From Hordeum vulgare subsp. vulgare (Eukaryota > Streptophyta > Magnoliopsida > Poales > Poaceae): DNA of 64,000 nt. The position numbers were made by a program, and so were the translations under genes. Under the pieces are notes generated by a model, which was given only the letters and a program-made list of their open reading frames with translations, did no database searches and was not told where the DNA came from. The stretch spans positions 650,059,387 to 650,123,386 of the forward strand of contig NC_058519.1 in the NCBI RefSeq assembly GCF_904849725.1, in the 5' to 3' direction. Positions 55,684-64,000 of the stretch are shown here, one piece after another. Numbering within the stretch: position 1 is the stretch's first letter; the number at the start of each line of letters is the position of its first letter.

Positions 55684-57282
55684 GGTATATACAATTTCTC
55701 CTACAACTTGTGGATCAATTATATACATGCATTAATTGGTGGAGTGGTATTCTCCTTTGGGATCTACGACCTGCTCCAGCAAAAATCCCAAAATTTCCTC
55801 TTGAAGTGTCGTATGCGTTCCGTTCGGAGGAGTTCCTCCCGCTTCTCAAACATCATTTAAAGGAGAACAATATGAATATTTTATATGTGCGTACATATAG
55901 TAGACCATGATATAAAAATTATGAATACTGTTTACGTACCACAAGATTTCCTGGGTTTTTGACAAGACGTTCGATCATAAAGCGAATGTTCTCGCAAACA
56001 TAGTATGCACATAGTTATTCCCCGGTTGCTGCCGTATGCAATACTTTACGAAAATAGAATTCAGTCAGATAATAATCAAGCATTGTAATGGTAGTGAAAC
56101 TAGAACTAAAGAGATGTGCAGACGTAGCTAGTACTACTTAATTACCCTGGATGTTGTCCATCGCAGCTTTGGTTTTCATTCACCGCAAACATTCTTGATG
56201 AACCAGCTCCAAACCCTGCCCGGCAAAGAAAAAGAATAAAAGGAGTCATTGATTAATTAATATCAGGAAATGAACTAAAGAGGCCGACATAGTGCGATAA
56301 TGATTGAAATTACCGGTCGAGCATCAACTTCAGGGACATGTACTCGTCCTCGTCTTTTCTTAGTGAGCCGAGTACGTGAACGGTTCCCTCGTCAACCGTA
56401 ATGACTAGCAGGATCCAGTGGAATCTGCGTTGTATAAGCGGACATGCATGCAACTCAGTAAGCACTATACGTAAACTTAACATCGATCGGATAAGCAAAA
56501 TAGAATTTATAGTACAAGACAATAACACTCACCTGAAGTTGTAAGAAAATAATATTTTTTTCATTGTGACTTAGTATCTTCAAAAACCGGAACAAGTTCT
56601 CCTCTGTATCTTTTGGAAATTTTACATTAGTAGAAAACAGACCTTTGGTCCTGGTCTGATAAGAGCATTAGCCCCACTCGACTTACGAACCGGGACTAAT
56701 GCGTGCATCAGTCCCGGTTCGAGTGGCCAGAACGCCGTACGGAGCTCGGTATGCATTAGTCCCGGTTCGAATGAGACCTTTTAGTCCCGGTTGGAGACAT
56801 CAATCGGGACTAAAGGGGTTTTACCACCTTTAGTCCCGGTTGGTCTCTGCAACCGGGACTAAAGGTCCTCCCTTTAGTCCCGGTTGGTGGCTCCAACTAG
56901 GACTAAAGGTCTATTTTCTCTTTTTTGGTTTGTTTTGTTTTTCTAAACAGGACAATTTCTGTTTTTAGATTTGGAATAGTTGTTAGAATATTTTTAGTTT
57001 TTGAATGAATCTTTTTGCTTTAGGTCACAAAAATTATAAACTTTCTGTTAGGGCCAGTAGTTTTCAAATTTGAATAGTTTAAATTTGAATTCTTTGAAAT
57101 TTGTGTGAATCACTACTTTGTGAATAACTTTACTTTAAAAATGGATTTTTGAGTGATTCTTTTTCCTGCTGTTTAATATTAGTGTGTTTTATCATTACAT
57201 TAAATTTAGTAATTTTTAGGTTATATGAATTGTGTGTTTTAATCAAAAATAGATTTTGTTTAGCTCTCTTAGTTTATAACTC

Positions 57283-57950
57283 AAAAAATCATTAAATGCA
57301 TGAAAATTAGCAAATAAAGTCAGAAAGGGTTGAAAATTGATGGCGTGTCTTTCAATGGTGCATATTGAACGCACAAAAAGTCTATAGTTAAAATAAGTTT
57401 TAAAAATAAAATGCCTTTATAACACATGAGTTTTCGTTCGAAACTCTTTTACTTCGAAAGAGATTGTCTAGCTTGTACACAAAGTGCATTCAGTTTTTAT
57501 CGTAACCTTCTCAACTTTTTAGCACATGCTATGCAGGTGAAATGGTGATACCATGCCAAGTTTCAGCCTTTTCAGAGTTCATTTGTAGTGATTTTCAATG
57601 TTAGCGTCATTTAGCTCAAAAAATCTTTAAATGCATGAAATATTCCAAATGAAGTAAGAAAGGTTTGAAAATTGATGACGTGACTTTGAATGGTGCATAT
57701 TAAAAACACAAAAGAATGGAGTTAAAATAAGTTTTAAAAAATGAAATGTCTTTGTAAAACCTAAGTTTTCGTTTGAAACTCTGATACTTCGAAAAAGATT
57801 GTCCAGCTCGTACATGAAGCGCATCCAGTTTTTGATGTAACCTTGCCAACTTTTTAACACATGCTATGTGGCTGAAATGAGGATATCATGCCAAGTTTCA
57901 ACCTTTTCAGAGTTCATTTGTAGTGTTTTTCAATTTTACGATCATTTTAG
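57283..57950. repeat. ~330 bp tandem repeat, two copies
   Basis: AAATGCATGAAAATTAGCAA... to CAGAGTTCATTTGTAGTG at about 57283-57600 is repeated at about 57613-57930 (AAATGCATGAAATATTCCAA...). Blocks such as GAAAATTGATG.CGTG and ATGCCAAGTTTCA keep their order. Confidence 0.85.
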
Positions 57951-58172
57951 CTCAAAAAAGTTATTAATTATGTCATATTTTACTTTTTTAAATAAATGGT
58001 GTTAATTTTACGTTTTTATAAATAAATAATATCATATTTGTATTCCTCACATTTTTCTGATTATAATGGATATATTATTATTATTAATTTTGATTTATAG
58101 ATTAAAAGATATTAATTATGCGATATTAAATGAATAAATGGCAAAAAATGAATACAATAATATTATTACTTA

Positions 58173-58265
58173 CTTCCTCCGTCCCAAAATAAGTGTCTTA
58201 AGCTTAGTACAATATTGTACTAGAGTTAGTACAAAGTTGAGACAGTTATTTTGGGAGGGAGGGAG
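58173..58265. mobile_element. Stowaway MITE inside the nested CACTA
   Basis: 93 bp, TA-flanked, ends CTTCCTCCGTCCCAAAATAA and complement. Confidence 0.88.
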
Positions 58266-60324
58266 TATTTTATTTTCATTGACATTCAATATTATTATTA
58301 CTTATTTTATTTTGAAATTTGTAATTATTTTAGATTTTTTGTTTTTTATGCTTCCTGAGAATTATTTGAGTTTTTTTTTTTGAAATTTTGCCTTTTTTGA
58401 AGTTTTTTTAGTTTTTAAATTAATTATTGTTGTTTGTTAGTTATTGTTGTTTATTTTAATAATTGTTTGGAATTCAAAAATTTAATCATGTGACATGAAG
58501 ACCTAAGGGCTAACAGGATTGATAACTTATTGTTGTCAAGAAAACAACAAGTGGAGACTTAAGAACTAGTGAAGACTAAAGGTCTTCCAGCCCCAGCCAC
58601 GTGAAGGGTCTTTAGTCCCGGTTCGTAACACAACCATGACTAAAAGCCTTTTGGAACCGGGACTAAAGGCTCGTTTTGTACTAATGCCATTACCGCCTTA
58701 TCATAAATGCAATTTGGGTCAATGAAGCCAATGCCATATGCTCCATTTTTTTCATTTCAAACATCTTCATTCTGCATAACAACACACACAAAATAATATA
58801 ATGAGGATAATTAGAGGCAAATGAACGATCCGATGAGCTAGGGACTTGAATTACAGAAAGAAATCACTTACAGACAATAACAACTGATGATAGATTTGTC
58901 GAGTGCGTCTTGATTGTATAACTCTCATAATTCTGGATTGTCAATCCACAAATCTATTGGAGTGAAGAAATGCTCTTCCTTGACTTTCACCATGAGGCAC
59001 GTACGCCCAAGTTCTGCTTCCTTCATGTACCAGGTATGGAGTTTGTACATTTGTGTTGATAGCTGCTTGACAAACTCAGGCGTGACGAGAGGTTTCTTGG
59101 GTTGAAATGTCCATACTAGTTGGTTATCCCCTTCCACCGTGGGAATGTTATCGTTGCCTAGGAGTTGTGCAACAGTAACACCGGCCTCTCTCGCCATCTC
59201 TTTAGCAACATCGGGATCGACTACGAACTCATCGGTACCCACCTTGAGCGGTGGGACCGATTGCACTGACTGTTCTCCTAGCTGGGGAATGGTTTTCCTG
59301 CTTCTTTTAGTAAGGAGCTTCCCCTTCGTTTGCCCTTTTTGATGCGACTTGATAACAGAGTGGTCATAGTATGATTTAGTTCTCTTCGTAGGCGGCGGGT
59401 CCAAAATTTTGGCTAGACCGAGCTTGACGGTTTCCAGAGGTATTATCTCCTTTGGCGGGGGTTTTCTCTTGGCAAAATGGGCCCGCAACTCAGCATCCAC
59501 TGTCTCGTCTCTTTCCACCACGGTCTTCTCGTAAGCCAACTTTGGCGGGGGAGGAGGGGTTCGTTTCTTCCTTGGCTTATTCCGCTTTGGACTCTGGTAC
59601 TCCATCAAAAAATGAAATGGGCGCCCGTTGGCGGGTTGGCGGGGTGGAGTCGACTAACGCGGTGGCGGACTCACGCTGGGCTCCATGCCGGGGTGGGATG
59701 GAGTCGGCTAACGTGGTGGCGGACTAGCGGCGGGCTCCATGCCAGGGTTGGATGGAGTCGGCTGACACGGTGGTGGACTAGTGTTGCGCTCCATGTCGAG
59801 ATGGCGGGGTGGAGTCGGCTGACACGGCGGACTTGGAGGAGGAGTCGGTGCCCTTGGAAAGACGATGCAATCCTTTCTCCATAAGCAGAGACCACGTAAG
59901 ACTTCTTGCAATGTCTGCTGCCCTTCACCTCCAGGAATGTCGAGCTCTAGTGACTCATATCAAGGCATCACTTCATCCAACCCGACACGAGCATAGCCAG
60001 GTGGAATAGGAGTGCAATGGAAGGTTGCATCAGGGGGATTTGTTAAAGCATAGCCGACCGCTGCCTTCATGGATATGTTCTTAAGTTTCATGTGTAGCTC
60101 ACAACTTTTCGTCTCTCTGATATCATCCACGAGGTAGCGAGCCAGCAGTGCATCGTAGGCAAGGACCCCCCGTGGAACCCACGCTGCTTTTCGGCATCGA
60201 TGGGACGGTATTATCCAATGTCGGATCTGTTGGTTGCTCTGGCAGCTGAGCTGACTAAGTGTGTCGATCTGCTCCTGCTGCTGCAGGAATTTGCGTTCCA
60301 AATCCACAAGCCGGTCAGCATCTG

Positions 60325-60730
60325 ATACGTCCATTTGCATCATGCTTTCATGTTGATATTTATTGCTATTTGGGCTGTTATATTACTTGTGGTACCATAT
60401 TTATGCCTTTTCTCTCTTATTTTGCAAGGTTTATTTGAAGAGGGAGAATTCAGGCAGCTGGAATTCTGGACTAGAAAAGGAGCAAATCCTAGTCCATTAT
60501 TCTGCACATCTCCAAATGCCCTGAAAATTTACGTGGATTTTTTCTAGATTATATTAAAAATACTGGGCGAAAGAACTACCGGAGGGGGGCCACCAGGGCT
60601 CCACAACCCCCACTCCGCCACCACCCCCTGGTGGCGGTGGGCAAGCTTGTGGGCTGCCTGACGGCCCACTAGCCCCCCTCTTTTGCTATATGAAGCGTCT
60701 TGGTCTGGAAAAAATTGAGAGGGAGTTTTT
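60325..60730 (+). mobile_element. Gypsy-like LTR, 5' part, truncated
   Basis: Starts TGATACGTCCATTTGCATCA and continues through GATATTTATTGC and TTTGAAGAGGGAGAATTCAG. I recall this as the start of a common Triticeae Gypsy-type LTR. It stops at 60730 where the Angela-type LTR begins, and it lies at the broken edge of the CACTA ORF. Confidence 0.65.
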
Positions 60731-62564
60731 TGTTGGGGAACGTCGCATGGGAAACAAAAAATTTCCTACGCGCACGAAGACCTATCATGGTGATGTCCAT
60801 CTAAGAGAGGGGATTTCCGATCTATGTACCCTTGTAGATCGCACAGCAGAAGCGTTAGTGAACGCGGTTGATGTAGTGGAACTTCCTCACGTCCCTCGAT
60901 CCGCCCCGCGAACCGTCCCACGAACCGTCCCGCGATCCATCCCACGATCCGCTCCGATCTAGTGCCGAACGGACGGCACCTCCGCGTTCAGCACACGTAC
61001 AGCTCGACGATGATCTCGGCCTTCTTGATCTAGAAAGAGAGACAGAGAGATAGATGAGTTCTCCGGTAGCGTGACAGCGCTCCGGAGGTTGGTGGTGATC
61101 TAATCTCAGCAGGGCTCCATACGAGCTCCGCAGAAACGCGATCTAGAGGTAAAACCGTGGAGGTATGTGGTCGGGCTGCCGTGGCAAAAGTTGTCTCAAA
61201 TCAGCCCTAAAACCCCACTATATATAGGAGGGAGGGAGGGGAGGAGGCAGCCTCAAAACCTAAAGGTTTGGCCGAAATTGGAGGTGGAGGAGTCCTACTC
61301 CAATCCTACTTGGAGTAGGATTCCACCTTCCCACTTGGAAACTCTTTCCACCTTGTGTTTTTTTCCTTCTCAAACCTTATGGGCCTTAGTGGGAACTTAT
61401 TCCATCCCACTAGGGGCTGGTTTATCTCTTCCCATAGCCCATGAGACCCCTTGGGGCGTGACAGCCCTCCTGATGGTCCCCGGCACCCCTCCCGGCACTC
61501 CCAGTACACTACCGATGAGCCCGAAACTTTTCCGGTAATGCACGAAAACCTTCCGGTAACCAAATGAGGTCATCCTATATATCAATCTTCGTTTCCGGAC
61601 CATTCCGGAAACCCTCGTGACGTCCGTGATCTCATCTGGGACTCCGAACAACATTCGGTAACCAACCATATAACTCAAATACGCATAAAACAACGTCGAA
61701 CCTTAGGTGTGCAGACCCTGCGGGTTCGAGAACTATGTAGACATGACCCGAGAGACTCCTCGGTCAATATCCAATAGCGGGACCTGGATGCCCATATTGG
61801 ATCCTACATATTCTACGAAGATCTTATCGTTTGAACCTCAGTGCCAAGGATTCATATAATCCCGTATGTCATTCCCTTTGTCCTTCGGTATGTTACTTGC
61901 CTGAGATTCGATCGTCAGTATCCGCACACCTATTTCAATCTCGTTTACCGGCAAGTCTCTTTACTCGTTCCGTAATACAAGATCCCGCAACTTACACTAA
62001 GTCACATTGCTTGCAAGGCTTGTGTGTGATGTTGTATTACCGAGTGGGCCCCGAGATACCTCTCCGTCATACGGAGTGACAAATCCCAGTCTTGATCCAT
62101 ACTAACTCAACGAACACCTTCGGAGATACCTGTAGAGCATCTTTATAGTCACCCAGTTACGTTGCGATGTTTGATACACAGAAAGCATTCCTTCGGTGTC
62201 AGTGAGTTATATGATCTCATGGTCATAGGAACAAATACTTGACACGCAGAAAACAGTAGCAACAAAATGACACGATCAACATGCTACGTCTATTAGTTTG
62301 GGTCTAGTCCATCACATGATTCTCCTAATGTTGTAATCCCGTTATCAAGTGACAACACTTGCCTATGGTCAGGAAACCTTGACCATCTTTGATCAACGAG
62401 CTAGTCAACTAGAGGCTTACTAGGGATAGTGTTTTGTCTATGTATCCACACATGCACTGTGTTTCCAATCAATACAATTATAGCATGGATAATAAACGAT
62501 TATCATGAACAAGGAAATATAATAATAACTAATTTATTATTGCCTCTAGGGCATATTTCCAACA
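60731..62564 (-). mobile_element. 3' LTR of an Angela/WIS-type Copia element
   Basis: On the minus strand it starts TGTTGGAAATATGCCCTAGA at 62564 and ends CGACGTTCCCCAACA at 60731, 1,834 bp. The sequence just before its start on that strand, AGTGCAAGTGGGAGAC, is the polypurine tract of this family, which makes it the 3' LTR. It is clearly related to the solo LTR at 33865-35695. Confidence 0.93.
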
Positions 62565-64000
62565 GTCTCCCACTTGCACTAGAGTCAATAATCTAGTTCT
62601 CATCACCATGTTATTCCAATGAATCCAACACCCATAGTCTCTAATGCATAACCCATAAACGATAGTGGTAATTCGATAAGAGACATCATAGTCTGCACCA
62701 TATCAAATAGGGCGTGGCTAAGACGTTCAGACACATCATCACACTATGGTGTTCCAGGTGGCATGAACTGCAAAACAATTTCCACATTGTCTTAACTGTG
62801 TACCAAAACTCGTAACTCAGATATTCATCTCTATGATCATATCGTAGACTGTTTATCCTCTTGTCACGACGATCTTCACTCTAAAATAGCTTTGAACTTT
62901 TCAACATTTCAGACTTGTGATTCATCAAGTAAATACTCCTGTATCTACTCAAATCGTCAGTGAAGTAAGAACATAATGATATCCACTGCGTGCCTTAGCA
63001 CTTATTGGACTGCACACATCAAAAATGCATTACTCCCAACAAGTTACTCTACTTGTTTCATGTGGCATGTTTTGCATGTCTCAAGTGATTCAAAATCAAC
63101 TGAGTCCAAACGATCCATCAGCATGGAGCTTGTTCATGCATTTTACACCAACATGACTCAAGTGGCAGTGCCACAACTAAGTGGTACTATCATTATTACT
63201 TTTTATCTTTTGGCACTAATATTATGAACATGTGTAACACTACGACTGAGATTCAATAAACCATTGAGGGTAATTATTCAAGCAAATAGAATAACTATTA
63301 TTCTTTTAAATGAATAATCGTATTACAACAAACACGATACAATCATATTCGTGCTCAACGCAAACACCAAATAACAATTATTTGGGTTTCACCACCAATC
63401 CCGATGATAGAGGGAGCGTGCGACCTTTGATCATATCAACCTTGGAAACACTTCCAACACGTATCGTCACCTCGCCTTTAGCTATTCTCGTTTATTCCAT
63501 AGCTTTCATTTCGTGTTACCAATCACTTAGCAACTGAACAGGTATCCAATACCCTCGCGCTACTAGGAGTACTAGTAAAGCACACATCAACATCATGTAT
63601 ATCAAATATACTACTTTCGACTTTGCCAGCCTACTTATCTACCAAGCATCTAGGGTAGCTCCGCCTCAGTGACCATTCCCCTCGTAACAGAAGCACTTAG
63701 TCTCGGGTTTGGGTTTAGACTTGGGTCTCTTCATTAGTGCAACAACTGTTTTGCTGTTTCACGAAGTATCCCTTCTAGCCCTTGCCTTTCATGAAACTTA
63801 GTGGTTTTACTAACCATCAACAATTGATGCTCCTTCTTGATTTCTACTTTCGCAGTGTCATACATCACGAATCTCTCAAGGATCATTGTATCTATCCTTG
63901 ATATGTTATAGTTCATCACGAAGCTCTCACAGCTTGGTGGCAGTGACTTTGGAGAACCATCACTATCTCATCTGGAAGATTAACTCCCACTTGATTCAAG
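62565..64000 (-). mobile_element. Copia internal region, gag-integrase, RT/RNase H deleted
   Basis: Only about 80 bp separate the polypurine tract from sequence I recognise as the integrase region of Angela-type elements: CACTATGGTGTTCCAGGTGG near 62740, complement of the PPGTPQ-coding segment. Next come protease-proximal stretches and a decayed zinc-knuckle and Lys-rich gag segment near 63650-63720. The order on the minus strand is gag, integrase, then LTR, so reverse transcriptase and RNase H are absent. Frames are full of stops. The element continues past the window. Confidence 0.7.

Larger units (their letters stand above)
56625..58686. mobile_element. Nested non-autonomous CACTA-like element
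   Basis: Ends CATTAGTAGAAAAC at 56625 and, complemented, CATTAGTACAAAAC at 58686. Both have dense TAGTCCCGGTT repeats beside them (56690-56910 and 58610-58670). The terminal CACTA is changed to CATTA at both ends. No coding sequence is inside: the interior is AT-rich with a ~330 bp tandem repeat and a MITE. No clear 3 bp target duplication is visible. Confidence 0.65.
55187..60324 (-). mobile_element. CACTA element (CACTAGTAGAAAA type), 5' end missing
   Basis: The left terminus CACTAGTAGAAAACGGGGCT starts at 55187 and is followed by TAGTCCCGGTT/AACCGGGACTA subterminal repeats to about 55400. The minus strand then carries a C48-peptidase ORF, typical of one CACTA gene. The element is split by a nested non-autonomous CACTA (56625-58686). 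Its right part stops at 60324, where a Gypsy-like LTR begins, so the 5' terminus and transposase are missing. Confidence 0.82.
55720..60324 (-). pseudogene. CACTA-borne C48 (Ulp1-like) peptidase gene, interrupted
   Basis: The 5' pieces are 60324-59960 (DADRLVDLERKFLQQQEQID, MKAAVGYALTNPPDATFHC) and 59608-58925 (KLGLAKILDPPPTKRTKSYY, EMAREAGVTVAQLLGNDNIP, QLSTQMYKLHTWYMKEAELG). After the nested element come the catalytic exons: QRRFHWILLVITVDEGTVHV and LGSLRKDEDEYMSLKLMLDR (before 56310), VWSWFIKN (near 56210) and LCAYYVCENIRFMIERL (near 56000), where a stop precedes LCAYYVC. The last exon (about 55850-55720) reads EELLRTERIRHFKRKFWDF. This is the desumoylase-like ORF common in plant CACTA elements. 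Stops and the insertion make it inactive. Confidence 0.75.

Overview
This window is plant nuclear DNA, almost certainly from a Triticeae grass (wheat, Aegilops or a close relative). It holds two spliced host genes in a sea of nested transposons: Angela/WIS-type Copia LTRs, CACTA elements (one with Caspar-type ends), TA-flanked Stowaway MITEs with the CTCCCTCCGTCCC end, Harbinger elements flanked by TTA/TAA, and a Mutator-like element. DUF6598 and GRF-zinc-finger genes, both expanded in grasses, point the same way. All gene models come from reading frames, splice dinucleotides and remembered family motifs; nothing was searched against a database.

Layout. 1-1176 is the edge of a Gypsy-like LTR. 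1177-8444 is a CACTA element on the minus strand with a decayed TNP2 transposase, a G-rich minisatellite and an intact 5' terminus at 8444. 8445-11908 is the inside and 3' end of a second, Caspar-type CACTA that carries pieces of three genes: a GRF-like gene (-), a zf-XS gene (+) and, inside the intron of the latter, two exons of a DA1-type LIM gene (-). 11912-14246 holds Harbinger remnants with a broken transposase. 14250-22900 is intergenic: a Harbinger element with an AP2-like ORF, several MITEs, and two to three diverged copies of one ~700 bp segment.

22900-28760 is a nine-coding-exon SANT/Myb-like gene of the DUF3755 type (+). It runs tail to tail with a five-exon Lunapark gene (29888-32184, -). 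Upstream of Lunapark lies a partial second copy of its first exon, fused to a Copia RT/RNase H fragment. After a solo Angela-type LTR sitting in a NAM-associated ORF, a LINE tail and AT-rich repeats, there is a damaged DUF6598 gene (38910-42109, +).

44844-53203 is the most striking unit: an 8,360 bp Mutator-like element with ~45 bp terminal inverted repeats and a perfect 10 bp target duplication (GCTTTTAAAT). A MuDR-type transposase reads in from the right end. A GRF zinc-finger protein with a C-terminal membrane segment reads in from the left end. Two further minus-strand ORFs and a ~675 bp tandem duplication lie between. The convergent layout resembles maize MuDR (mudrA/mudrB). 55187-60324 is another CACTA (minus strand, C48-peptidase ORF) split by a nested ~2 kb non-autonomous CACTA. 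60325-60730 is a Gypsy-like LTR start, and 60731-64000 is the 3' LTR plus a shrunken gag-integrase body of an Angela-type Copia element.

Only the DUF3755-type and Lunapark genes look intact and functional. The other protein-coding remnants mostly carry stops or frameshifts and are labelled as such.
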